Below are positions 15,741 to 24,589 of a stretch of DNA of 64,000 nt, piece by piece. Numbering within the stretch: position 1 is the stretch's first letter; each line of letters starts with the position of its first letter. The notes beneath the pieces were generated by a model. It was not told where the DNA came from. It did not search any database and was given only the letters and a program-made list of their open reading frames with translations. Both the position numbers and the translations under genes were made by a program. Source of the stretch: Miltoncostaea sp963762825. Lineage in GTDB: Bacteria; Actinomycetota; Thermoleophilia; Miltoncostaeales; Miltoncostaeaceae. Location: positions 806,001-870,000 of the forward strand of contig CAVXLZ010000002.1 of NCBI GenBank assembly GCA_963762825.1, in the 5' to 3' direction.

Positions 15741-18091
15741 CTGCCGAGAACCCCCGCGTAGAGGGATGTCAGGGCCCGCGCCTGAGTCTCGAAGCCGAGC
15801 CCGTCGAGGAAAGCCGCCCGGCCGGCCGCGCCCATCCGTGCGGCCTCCTCCGGGTGCCGCAACAGGTGCCCGAGGGCCTCGGCATGGGCGGACGCGTCGG
15901 CGGCAGGCACCACAATGCCGCACCCGGCTGCGCGCACCATCGCCCCCATCCGCCCGAGATCGCTCGCCACCACCGGCCTCCCGGCTGCCATCGCCTCCAC
16001 CAACTTGGTCGGCACCGCGCGATCGTAGTTGCCATGGTGCTGCAGGGGGATCCAGGCGACCCGGCACGCGGCGAGGAGGGCGGGCACCTCCGAGTGATCG
16101 ACCAGCCCGAGGCACTCCACCCCGGCCGGCATCTCACCGGGATCGCCGGGGCCGGCCAGCACCAGGCGCGCACCCGGCACATCCACTCGTGCGAAGGCCG
16201 CGCGCATCACCTCGATGCCCCGCATCGGGCCGAGACCGCCCACGTAGAGCACGACCGGGTCGTCGGGGAGCGGCGCGGGCTCGGGGAAGGCGTCCGACCA
16301 CGGGGAGTTGGTCACCGCCACGGCGCGTGCGCCGGCGTCTGCGAACCGGGCGGCGAGGTCCTCGTTGGCCGCCACCACGCCGTCCAGCCGCACCGCCGCC
16401 CACCGCTCCGCGCGCTCCACCGTCAGGGCCAGCGGCCGCCGCAGCGGTGCGGGCAGCCAGCGCTTGGTGCGGGTCGTCTGGCCCAGGTACTCGTGGACGT
16501 CGTAGATCACCGGGCTGCCGCTGGCGCGGGCCAGCCAGAGGGCTGCCGGGAGCAACTCCGGGTCGTGCACGTGATACAGGTCGGCGCCGCGCCTGCGCGC
16601 CGCACGGGCGAGCCGCCAGCCCGCGAGGAGGCGCGCGGCGCGAGGGATCGGGGCGCTCGGCGCACCCACCCAGGCCCCGGCGCCCGCACCGGCCGCCGCC
16701 CGCGCCTCCTTGTGGAAGATGCGCACGTCACGTGGTCGGTGCACCGTGGTGATGTGCACCACCGTGCGGCCGTCGAGGCGGCCCCCCGTGGCCGAGGGCG
16801 GTGGTGTCCCCGCGGGGCCGAGATGGGCGCCCATACCGATCAGCTCGTCGAGCAGATCTCCCCAGAGGGGGCCGTATCCGGGCGCGCGGTCGTCGTGGAG
16901 GTAGGTGTTGTGCCAGAGGAGCGCCACGCGCCCGCCGACCGCGCGGACCCGTCCGAGCACGGACAGCGCGCGCGCGCGGGCCTCTGCGGCGTCGAGGCCC
17001 AGGTGCGAGTGGAGGGTGGTGTCCATCACCGCCAGGGGAAGAAGGGTGAGGTCGGCCGGGCGCTCCTCGCCGATGAGGTACGGGCGATATGGCCGTGCGA
17101 TGCCGGTGGCGAACCCCGGTGCCTCGCTGAATGCGAGGCTCGAGTCGTAGCGGGCTCCGGCTGCCTCCAGCCAGCGCACCGTCTCGTGGTAGCGAAAGCG
17201 CAGGTAGTGGAAGCGGACGCCCTCGATCGGCCCCACCTCCGCGCGCAGGCCGGCCAGCTCCGCCGCGAGAGCGCCCCCGTCCTCTGACGAGGCGAACGCC
17301 GCGTGCAGGCCCACCTCGGCTCCGCCCGCCCGTACGGCGGCGGCGAGCGCCGGGCGCTCTCGCTCATACGTCCGGCGCGGCGTGCCGTCCAGCGCGTGGG
17401 CGTTGCGTCCGATCAGGAAGACCGTCGGCCGCGCTCCCCGGCGCCACGCGGTCTCGAGGAGGTCGGGGATGTTGTCCCACGGATCCCGTCCGATGAGGGT
17501 CGTGACCACTCCCCGGGGGCCGCGCCGGCGCGCGATGCCCGCGAGGCCCTTGGGGGTGCGGCGCCGGATCCGATCGATGTCATGGGTGAGCGCCACGCTC
17601 CAGGCGGTCGGCTCGGGCAGCCGCAGCGCCCGGCGCAGGGCGGCCAGGTAGCCCTCCACGACGGGATCCTCCAGGTCGAGGCCGGCGATCCTGCCGAATG
17701 CGCTGGCCGCGAGGGGCAGGCGGCCGAACCGGTCGCGGTCGGGCACGCGCAGCTCGTCCCAGCGGGCCAGAAGGTGGAACGCGCCCGCAACCAGGTCGCC
17801 CGGGATGGCCTCCTCGGGGTGGGTCGGCGCGAAGAGCAGCGTGAGACCCTTGCAGCGGTGGACCGCCGTGGTGGGGAATGCCTCGATGCCCTCGAAGAAG
17901 GCCTGTGCCGCGAGGTCCGCGGGGATCCAGACACCGGTCGATGGGCGCTCGGGCGAGTAGACGAGATCGGCCTCCCCCGCGACGTGGAGGGGCGTGGCGC
18001 CCATCGACTCGGCCAGGGTCTCGAGCACCCAGCGGGCGCGCGGGACGAAGGGCGCTCGCGCGCCCTCGAGGCGGATGCGCAGCTCAGCCAC
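15737..18091 (-). CDS. Fusion of DUF7033-type polysaccharide deacetylase and GT4 glycosyltransferase
   Basis: 784 aa from GTG 18091, which overlaps the ATP-grasp stop. Residues 1 to about 420 are a NodB-like deacetylase: an N-terminal alpha/beta region (LVYSPERP, CKGLTLLF), then SVALTHDIDRIRRRTPKG (metal-binding His-Asp motif), VGLHAAF and LLWHNTYLHDD. From about 430, a complete GT4 begins with VVHITTVHRPRDVRIFHKEA and contains YHVHDPELLPAALW, VIYDVHEYLG, VLYVGGLGPMRG and LVEAMAAGRPVVASDLG. Separate versions of both families are common in polysaccharide loci; I read the fusion as one bifunctional enzyme that transfers a sugar and de-N- or de-O-acetylates the intermediate. Confidence 0.86.
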   Translation of the reverse strand: MAELRIRLEGARAPFVPRARWVLETLAESMGATPLHVAGEADLVYSPERPSTGVWIPADLAAQAFFEGIEAFPTTAVHRCKGLTLLFAPTHPEEAIPGDLVAGAFHLLARWDELRVPDRDRFGRLPLAASAFGRIAGLDLEDPVVEGYLAALRRALRLPEPTAWSVALTHDIDRIRRRTPKGLAGIARRRGPRGVVTTLIGRDPWDNIPDLLETAWRRGARPTVFLIGRNAHALDGTPRRTYERERPALAAAVRAGGAEVGLHAAFASSEDGGALAAELAGLRAEVGPIEGVRFHYLRFRYHETVRWLEAAGARYDSSLAFSEAPGFATGIARPYRPYLIGEERPADLTLLPLAVMDTTLHSHLGLDAAEARARALSVLGRVRAVGGRVALLWHNTYLHDDRAPGYGPLWGDLLDELIGMGAHLGPAGTPPPSATGGRLDGRTVVHITTVHRPRDVRIFHKEARAAAGAGAGAWVGAPSAPIPRAARLLAGWRLARAARRRGADLYHVHDPELLPAALWLARASGSPVIYDVHEYLGQTTRTKRWLPAPLRRPLALTVERAERWAAVRLDGVVAANEDLAARFADAGARAVAVTNSPWSDAFPEPAPLPDDPVVLYVGGLGPMRGIEVMRAAFARVDVPGARLVLAGPGDPGEMPAGVECLGLVDHSEVPALLAACRVAWIPLQHHGNYDRAVPTKLVEAMAAGRPVVASDLGRMGAMVRAAGCGIVVPAADASAHAEALGHLLRHPEEAARMGAAGRAAFLDGLGFETQARALTSLYAGVLGR

Positions 18092-19271
18092 GACCACGCC
18101 CCGCAAGCGCGCTCCGGAGGGCGCGGGAGTAGAGGCTGAGCCCGGGACGGGGGTCCCGCGGGTCGAGGACGCCGTCCATCACGGGTGGACGAAGCGTCGC
18201 CGCGAAGGCGCCGATGCTCCACTCCCCCCGCCGGATCTCGCGCACGCTCCCGGCGACGTGCTTGGTGGCGAGCATCCAGGTCCGCCCGCTGCGATGCCCG
18301 GCGGGAACGGCCTGGGGCCGGCCGGTGGCGTCGCGCCATGCCGCGTACGGGATGTTGACGCCGCAGTCGGTGGCGAGACCGATCCACAGCCAGGAGCGGG
18401 GATTGACCTCGATCAGGTAGTCGCGACCGTCGCGCGAATCCCTCTTGGTCTCCACCTGGGAGATGCCGTGGAAGCCGAGGGCGTCCAGCAGCGCATGGCA
18501 GCGGGCGGCGTAGCCCGCATCCCAGCGGCTCTCTGCCGAGCGCGCCGTACCGAAGCGCGGCGGCCACTGCCGCAGCTTGCGGCCGGTGAAGGAGGCGAGC
18601 GGGCGCCCCTCGGCGTCGCGGTAGCTCCCGAGCGTCCAGAGCCGCGAATCATCCCCCGGAATGACCTCCGAGAGCTGTGGCCGGTACTCGGCGGCGCGCT
18701 CCCACTGGCGCCGCAGCTCCTCGACGTCGCCCGCCTCGAGGACCTGGGCCCGGAAGCGCCGCCGGAACTCCGGCGAGTAGCGGGGCTTCAAGATCACCGG
18801 GAACCGCAGGTCCGCGGCGTAGGCGGCGATGTCGGACTCGTCCTCCGGGGTGACCGTGGCGGGGACGGGGAAACCGATGCGGCGCGCCACCTCGTGCTGG
18901 TGGCCCTTGTCGATGATCGCGCTCATCGTGCCCCACGTGCTCCACGGCCGGACGGCCACGCCCGAGAAGTCCTCCTCGTGCGGCCCGATCGCCGCGATCG
19001 CCTCGTCGTGCGTGGGAAACAGCACCCCCCGTCCCCCGTGGGCGCGCCCCAGCGCCGAGAGGTCGGCGCGAAAGCGCTCCGGCTCCGAGAGCGGATCGGC
19101 CACCAGCGCCGGGGCGGCGTAGCGCGAGAGCAGGCCGAGGGCACGCGGATCGTGGTCGCAGGCGATCACGCGGACGCCGGCCCGGGCCAGGCTCCGGATG
19201 ATGCCGAGGGAGTTCGGGCCCGATGCCTGCAGCACGATCGCCGGCGGGTCGGCGGCGTGGAGAGCGTTCAC
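18084..19271 (-). CDS. ATP-grasp domain protein (carboxylate-amine/thiol ligase-like)
   Basis: 395 aa. The N-terminal pre-ATP-grasp fold is IVLQASGPNSLGIIRSLARAGVRVIACDHD. The ATP-grasp core has the lysine-bearing strand FPVILKPRYSPEF and the metal-binding region YLIEVNPRSW. It resembles the CarB-like ATP-grasp proteins of exopolysaccharide clusters, which are proposed to attach amino acids or other carboxylates to sugars by amide bonds. The substrate is unknown. GTG 19271 overlaps the upstream glycosyltransferase stop (GTGA). Confidence 0.85.
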   Translation of the reverse strand: MNALHAADPPAIVLQASGPNSLGIIRSLARAGVRVIACDHDPRALGLLSRYAAPALVADPLSEPERFRADLSALGRAHGGRGVLFPTHDEAIAAIGPHEEDFSGVAVRPWSTWGTMSAIIDKGHQHEVARRIGFPVPATVTPEDESDIAAYAADLRFPVILKPRYSPEFRRRFRAQVLEAGDVEELRRQWERAAEYRPQLSEVIPGDDSRLWTLGSYRDAEGRPLASFTGRKLRQWPPRFGTARSAESRWDAGYAARCHALLDALGFHGISQVETKRDSRDGRDYLIEVNPRSWLWIGLATDCGVNIPYAAWRDATGRPQAVPAGHRSGRTWMLATKHVAGSVREIRRGEWSIGAFAATLRPPVMDGVLDPRDPRPGLSLYSRALRSALAGRGRG

Positions 19272-20449
19272 GAGCGCAGCTCCTCGTAGATCACCGTCAT
19301 CCGTCGCGCGTTGGCCGTCCACGTGTACTCGTCCCGGCCGATGCGCAGGGCGGCCCGGCTCATCGCCTCCGCCAGGGCGCCGTCGTCGAGGATGCGTGCG
19401 AGCGCCTCCGCCAGGGCGGCGGGGTCACTCGGGGGCACCAGGATGCCGGTCTCGCCGTCGCGCACGATCTCCGGGGTCCCATCCACCGCCGTGGCGACCA
19501 CCGGGCGGCCGCAGTTCATGGCCTCGCAGACCACGGTCGGCAGGCCTTCGCTCAAAGAGGGGAGCACGAAGACGTCGCCCGCCGACATCCACCACCCCAC
19601 CTCGTCGTGGGCGATCTTGCCGACGAACCGCACCCGGTCGCCCACGCCGAGCTCGGCCGCCCGCCGCTCGAGCTGGGGGCGCATCTCCCCGATGCCGGCG
19701 GCGACGAGCAGTGGTGCTCCCGCCGGCCGCCGGCCGAGGATCCCGATCGCCTCGATCAGCGTGTCGACGCCCTTGCGTGGCACGAGCTTGCCCACGAACG
19801 TCACGATCGGCCCGTCGTCGGGCAGCCCGAGCCGCCCGCGGGCCTCGGAGGCCGATCGGGCCAGGAACACCGAGGTGTCGGCGCCGTTGGCGACGACCTG
19901 GACCGGCCGGCGGGGAGCACCGAGGGATGCGGCGGCATCGCCGATCGAGGCGCTCACGGCGCAGATCTGATCGAGGCGCTCCACGGCCTCCGCGACCCGG
20001 TCGCGGCTGCGCGGCCCCCGGGCCGGCACGTCCAGGACATCGGCGCGGTGGGCGGTCGCCACCACCGGGACCCCCAGCTCCGCCCCCGCCTGCGCCGCGG
20101 CCCAGCCGTCGGGCACGAGCATGTGGGCGTGGATCACGTCGAAGGGCCAGCGGCGATGGATGGCCCGCAGGGGCCTGGCGATGGCCCAGAGCATCGCGTC
20201 GCTGTTGCGGTGGCCGAGCCGCGCCCCGGGGAGGGTCAGCTTGCGCGGATAGAGGACCGGGACGCCGTCGAAGGTGTCCACCCCGGGGACGTCGTGGAAC
20301 GCCTTCCAGCGGGAGAGTAGCGGCGGGGCCCAGCCCTTGGGCGACACAACGCGCACATCGTGCCCCAGGGCGACGAGGGCGCGCACCTGTTCGTGGACGA
20401 AGATGCCCGCGGTCCAGTTGACGGCGCTCGGGTACATGTGGCTCAGCAT
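19268..20449 (-). CDS. GT4-family glycosyltransferase
   Basis: 393 aa. It begins MLSHMYPSAVNWTAGIFVHEQVRAL and has DVIHAHMLVPDG, a donor-binding VTFVGKLVPRKGVDTLIEA and a late SLSEGLPTVVCEAMNCGRPVVA (EX7E-type). The only legal start, ATG 20449, overlaps the upstream stop as TGATG and shortens the first strand by about three residues; a GGAGGAG lies about 18 bases before it, so a rare ATC start three codons earlier cannot be excluded. It probably adds one sugar of the repeat unit. Confidence 0.88.
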   Translation of the reverse strand: MLSHMYPSAVNWTAGIFVHEQVRALVALGHDVRVVSPKGWAPPLLSRWKAFHDVPGVDTFDGVPVLYPRKLTLPGARLGHRNSDAMLWAIARPLRAIHRRWPFDVIHAHMLVPDGWAAAQAGAELGVPVVATAHRADVLDVPARGPRSRDRVAEAVERLDQICAVSASIGDAAASLGAPRRPVQVVANGADTSVFLARSASEARGRLGLPDDGPIVTFVGKLVPRKGVDTLIEAIGILGRRPAGAPLLVAAGIGEMRPQLERRAAELGVGDRVRFVGKIAHDEVGWWMSAGDVFVLPSLSEGLPTVVCEAMNCGRPVVATAVDGTPEIVRDGETGILVPPSDPAALAEALARILDDGALAEAMSRAALRIGRDEYTWTANARRMTVIYEELRS

Positions 20450-21921
20450 CAGGACGCGGATGGGGACTCCTCCCGGTTCCGGGTCGTGCGATCGAGTACG
20501 AGGGCGCCCATGCCGAGACCGAACGCGATCCACATCGGGGCGAAGTGGATGGCCGTCGAGGGCCCCACGCTGCCGACGATCCAGCCCACCAATGCGAGAG
20601 CGCCCGCGAGGGTCATGTAGCGCACCAGGGGATCCTGGGTGGTCCGCGAGGCCCGCGCCTGGCGGCGCAGGAGGGTGAGGTAGAACAGCAGGTAGATCGC
20701 AAGGCCCACGACACCGCCGTTCACGAGCACCTCCAGCCACCAGTTGTGAAGGTTGGCCACCCCCGGGAAGTCGGCGAGGGCCCGCACCCGCGCCTCCGCG
20801 TTGCCGGCGCCGACCCCGAGTCCGTTGGTCTCGTTGACCATCCCGAGTCCGTCCGTGAGCAGCGCTCCGCGCACTCCGCCCGACCCCTGCTGGGTCTGCA
20901 CCTGGGTCACGAGCACGTTGAAGTCGAGCTTGGTGATCGTGCGCTCATCGAGCTTCACGAGCCCGCCCCCGAGCACGATCGGCACGACCAGCGCGGCGGC
21001 CAGCCCGGCGATCGCGCCCGCCACCAGCAGCCGCCCGCGGAAGCGGTGGTCGGAGCCCACCAGCAGCAGCAGGCCGATCACCACCAAGCCGGCCGAGAGC
21101 AGGCCCGATTTGCTGCCCGCCAGCAGGATGAAGATGAGCGCGGTGGCGGCCCCGGCGAAGCCGACCGCGCGCAGGCGCACGTCCCGGAAGACGATCGGCA
21201 ACACGGCGAAGTAGGGCAGGCTGAGGCTGAGGAAGGTCGCGAAGTTGTTCTGGTTGCCGAACAGCGAGCCGACGCCGATAAGGCCCCCCTGGTTCTCCGT
21301 TCCCCTGCGGAAGCTGGGCAGGTGGAGGCCGGTCGCCACCTCTCCCATGGCCACGAGGCATGCCACCGCGAAGGCGCCGAGGAGCGACCAGAGCAGGATC
21401 CGGGCCCCTCGGGGGCTCCGGCACAGGAGGGCGATGCCGATCGCCAGCCCGCCCATCATCGCCATGAAGCTGGTCCAGCGCACGGCGGCCACGAGGTCCT
21501 CGGACCAGCCGATCGACAGCAGGGTCCACAGGAACCACGCGCCCAGCACTCCCGCGGGCCGCGGCAGACCCGCGGGAAGCACAAGACGCCCGTCCATCAA
21601 CAGGTAGCCGACCAGTCCCAGCCCCAGCAGCACGACGAGAATGCGGAACGCGAAGATCCCCGGCGCCGGCGGCGCGGCCAGGTTGGGGCCGCCGATCGCC
21701 GCGAGGGCGGTGAGCACCACGAGCAGCGGCGCGAGCCGCCGCACGGGCACATCCCGCAGCAGCGTCGCGACCAGCACGACGATGGCCACCCCCAGACCGA
21801 CGAGGGGCTCCCACACCGCAAGCGCCCCGGCGAGCACGGTGCCCACCAGGATCGCCGCCACGAGCGACGGGGGGACCGACCGGGATACCCGTGGTGGAGC
21901 CGCAGATGGGAGCGTCGGCAT
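20449..21921 (-). CDS. O-antigen ligase/polymerase (Wzy-like), first of two
   Basis: 490 aa with about 12 transmembrane helices and one large extracytoplasmic loop. The loop carries GVGAGNAE followed by LHNWWLEVLVNGGVVGL, the N-H-N-x-x-x-x-x-x-x-E-x-G-like signature of the Wzy_C/O-antigen ligase fold. It would polymerise or ligate lipid-linked repeat units on the outer membrane face. A TACTCT box (21931-21936) 9 bases before the ATG suggests an internal promoter. The downstream GT4 overlaps its stop. Confidence 0.85.
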   Translation of the reverse strand: MPTLPSAAPPRVSRSVPPSLVAAILVGTVLAGALAVWEPLVGLGVAIVVLVATLLRDVPVRRLAPLLVVLTALAAIGGPNLAAPPAPGIFAFRILVVLLGLGLVGYLLMDGRLVLPAGLPRPAGVLGAWFLWTLLSIGWSEDLVAAVRWTSFMAMMGGLAIGIALLCRSPRGARILLWSLLGAFAVACLVAMGEVATGLHLPSFRRGTENQGGLIGVGSLFGNQNNFATFLSLSLPYFAVLPIVFRDVRLRAVGFAGAATALIFILLAGSKSGLLSAGLVVIGLLLLVGSDHRFRGRLLVAGAIAGLAAALVVPIVLGGGLVKLDERTITKLDFNVLVTQVQTQQGSGGVRGALLTDGLGMVNETNGLGVGAGNAEARVRALADFPGVANLHNWWLEVLVNGGVVGLAIYLLFYLTLLRRQARASRTTQDPLVRYMTLAGALALVGWIVGSVGPSTAIHFAPMWIAFGLGMGALVLDRTTRNREESPSAS

Positions 21922-21930
21922 CGGCGGCGG

Positions 21931-21936
21931 AGAGTA
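21931..21936 (-). promoter_or_regulatory. Putative internal -10 box in the polysaccharide locus
   Basis: TACTCT on the minus strand lies 9 bases before ATG 21921, in a 68-base gap. This gap is one of the few non-overlapping junctions of the locus. Confidence 0.4.
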
Positions 21937-21989
21937 GCGCAGCCCGGCCGCGGTTCACTCTTCGACGGGCTCCCAGCCGGGGCGGGTCG

Positions 21990-23072
21990 TCATTCCCTGC
22001 CGGCCGCGCGCTCCAGGATGGCCGCGATGCGCGCCGCCTGGTGATCGATGCCGTGGGGTTCGGCGGCCTCACGGCAGGCCGCCTCCGAGGGAGGGTCCGC
22101 GAGCACGGCCAGGATGGCACCGGCGATCGCGTCCGGGTCGCGCGGGTCGACGATGCGGCCGGCCGCCGGCTGAGGAACGATCTCCCGGGTGCCGCCCACC
22201 TCCGTCGCGATCACCGGACGCCCGCCCGCGAGCGCCTCGAGGGCCACGATCCCGAGTGGCTCGACGCGGCTGACGAGGGCCAGCATGTCGCACGCGGCCA
22301 CCCAGTCGGCGACCTGGGAGTGGGGCAGGGCACCCGTGCGGACCACCACCCCATCCAGGCCGAGGCGCCGGGCGCCGGCGTCCACGGCGGGCGCGAGAGG
22401 GCCATCGCCCACAAGGGCGAGGCGCGCATCGGGGCGGGCGGCATGGACGCGCGCGAAGGCCTGCAGCAGGCTCAGTGGATTCTTGCGATCGGTGAGCCCG
22501 CCCACGGCGAGGATCACCGGCCCGTCGCCGGCGAGGCCGAGGCGCGCTCGGGCGGCACCGCGGTTGCCGGGCGTGAAGCGCCGCAGGTTGACGCCCATGT
22601 TCACCACGTGGACCGGTGGGAGGGCGAGGTCGTACCCCGCGAGCGCCTCGGCAAGGTGCTCGCTCACTGCGATCAGGGCGCTTGCACCGCGCAGCGCCGC
22701 GGCAGTACCGCGGCGGATCGGGCGCCGTTCGAGGTTGCGCACGTCCTGGCCATGGGCGGTCACCACGTAGGGGATGCGCGCGACCCGGCCCGCCGCCGCC
22801 GCGACGGCGGCGGTGGGGAAGAGATAGTGGGCGTAGATCACGTCGGCCCGGCGCGCGCGCCGCGCCGCCCGCCCCGCCAGGGAGGAGTACTTGATCGTCG
22901 TCTGGGCGGGGCCGCTGCGGCGGTGATCGATCGCGACGGGCTCCACGGACATCCCGCGCCGCTCGAGCGCCGCGCACATGTCGGCCACGAACGAGCCGTA
23001 GTCGGGGTTGTCGGCTCCCGGCCACATGTTGCTCAGGCACAGCACCCTCAGGCGGGCGGTGCGGCTGCTCAT
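21990..23072 (-). CDS. GT4-family glycosyltransferase
   Basis: 360 aa GT-B protein beginning MSSRTARLRVLCLSNMWPGADNPDYGSFVADM. It has VIYAHYLFPTAA, YVVTAHGQDV, a second-domain LAVGGLTDRKNPLSLLQAF and the donor-site VEPLGIVALEALAGGRPVIATEVGG. Donor and acceptor are unknown. The ATG overlaps the upstream ligase stop (ATGA). Confidence 0.88.
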   Translation of the reverse strand: MSSRTARLRVLCLSNMWPGADNPDYGSFVADMCAALERRGMSVEPVAIDHRRSGPAQTTIKYSSLAGRAARRARRADVIYAHYLFPTAAVAAAAGRVARIPYVVTAHGQDVRNLERRPIRRGTAAALRGASALIAVSEHLAEALAGYDLALPPVHVVNMGVNLRRFTPGNRGAARARLGLAGDGPVILAVGGLTDRKNPLSLLQAFARVHAARPDARLALVGDGPLAPAVDAGARRLGLDGVVVRTGALPHSQVADWVAACDMLALVSRVEPLGIVALEALAGGRPVIATEVGGTREIVPQPAAGRIVDPRDPDAIAGAILAVLADPPSEAACREAAEPHGIDHQAARIAAILERAAGRE

Positions 23073-24589
23073 GTCCGGGGGGCTGCGCCCCGCGCGTGCA
23101 GGTGCGCCAGAGCCACGGCTGCGCCGCCCGCGATCCACAGGAAGGGGTCCTCGAAGAGCGCCGCGTAGAGCAGGCTGTGCAGCAGGATGCCTGCGACGAT
23201 CGCGGCCAGGCTCCAGCGCGCCCATCCGATGCCGCCTTGGTCGCGCGACCCTCGTGCGATCGCCCACCCCGCCCCTGCGATCAGGGCGAGGAACAGCCCG
23301 AAGCCGATCACCCCGCCCTCGCTGAGGACGGTGATGGGGCTGTTGTGGGAGATCACAACCCTCACCTTGCGCTGCTCCATCGGGGTGAGCGTCTCCTCGA
23401 AGCGCGTCTCGAAGCCCCCGAGCCCCGCTCCCGCGACGGGCTCCGCCCGCCAGATCGTGAGTCCGCCCCTCATCAGGTCGAAGCGTCCCTCGCTGACGCG
23501 TTCGAGTCGCTGGGAGTCGGTGAGCACCCGCCGCACGTTGTTACTCGTGGCGGCGGCCAGGCCGCCGGCCACGGCGAGCACCGCGAGACCCGTGAGCGCC
23601 GCACGGCGCATGCCCACGGCGCGGGTCCCCAGCAACACGAGCCCGAGCATCAGCATCAACGCGCTCGAGCGCGAGAACGTCACCGCGAGGGCCCCGGTCA
23701 TCACGATCGTGGCCACCGCCAGAGCCGCCAGCTCCGCTCTCCGCGTGCGCACCCAGGCGAGCGCGACGCAGACCAGAATGCCCATCGCCAGATAGCGCCC
23801 GAGGATGTTCGGGTCGAAGAAGACGCCGTTCACCCGGAAGAAGCGGCTGTAGACGTTCGCCTGCTGGAGGGTTTGGTTCCACCAGATGTCCTGGACCGCG
23901 TACTGGTAGAGCGCCACCGCCCCGGCGAGCAGGCCGCCCGCGATCGTGGTGACCGCCAGTACCGCGAGGGCGCGGCCCCGCGGCCACCAGGCCACCACCA
24001 GGACGTACAGGATCGCGAACGGGATGTAGAAGAAGGACGCCTTCTTCGCCGCCTCGGCGGGGTCGGCGCTCCACAGGGTGGACACCAGCAGGAACGCGGT
24101 GAAGGCGGCGAGCGGCCACGCGAGCGCGGCGGGGCCCTCCTGGGCCGGGGTATCGAGCTGGCCGCGTGCCCGCCCCCAGATCCACGCCACCAGGCCGAGC
24201 ACGATGACCGCGTAGAGCGGCACGAGCAGGTTCGCGTCCTCGCTCCCGATCGATACGGGGATGCGGATCGGCGCCGTCGATCCCAGCAGGGCGAACCAGA
24301 TCCACGGTTGCGCCAGAACGATGCGCTTCCCGAGGGCGAGCAGACCCACCACGACCAACACGCCTCCGGCCGCCAACGCCGCCGTCCCGGGCGCGGAGAG
24401 GCGCTCCCATCCCGCTTTCGCGTCGCCCTCGGGGACGAGCGTGGCGAGCAGGATCCCCCAGGCCGCCAGCGTCACCGCCAGCGCCGCCGCCCGCTGGGCC
24501 TCCGACCTCAGCACCGGCAGCGGGAGGAGGAGGCCGGCGATGCCGGCGGCGGCGGCGATCGCGGCGACGTTGCGCGCCGCCTCGTTCAT
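23069..24589 (-). CDS. O-antigen ligase/polymerase family membrane protein, second of two
   Basis: 506 aa, about 12 helices. The large outer loop has AEPVAGAGLGGFE and later VVISHNSPITVLSEGGVIGFGLFLAL, which matches the H-N-x-x-L-x-x-x-x-E-x-G pattern of Wzy_C ligases. Two such proteins in one locus suggest separate polymerase and ligase roles. ATG 24589 overlaps the upstream stop (ATGA). Confidence 0.83.
   Translation of the reverse strand: MNEAARNVAAIAAAAGIAGLLLPLPVLRSEAQRAAALAVTLAAWGILLATLVPEGDAKAGWERLSAPGTAALAAGGVLVVVGLLALGKRIVLAQPWIWFALLGSTAPIRIPVSIGSEDANLLVPLYAVIVLGLVAWIWGRARGQLDTPAQEGPAALAWPLAAFTAFLLVSTLWSADPAEAAKKASFFYIPFAILYVLVVAWWPRGRALAVLAVTTIAGGLLAGAVALYQYAVQDIWWNQTLQQANVYSRFFRVNGVFFDPNILGRYLAMGILVCVALAWVRTRRAELAALAVATIVMTGALAVTFSRSSALMLMLGLVLLGTRAVGMRRAALTGLAVLAVAGGLAAATSNNVRRVLTDSQRLERVSEGRFDLMRGGLTIWRAEPVAGAGLGGFETRFEETLTPMEQRKVRVVISHNSPITVLSEGGVIGFGLFLALIAGAGWAIARGSRDQGGIGWARWSLAAIVAGILLHSLLYAALFEDPFLWIAGGAAVALAHLHARGAAPRT

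Noticed and set aside
15737..18091. Deacetylase-GT4 fusion as an assembly or frameshift artefact
   Set aside because: One frame is open throughout with sensible residues across the junction, and both ends overlap neighbours in the usual way.
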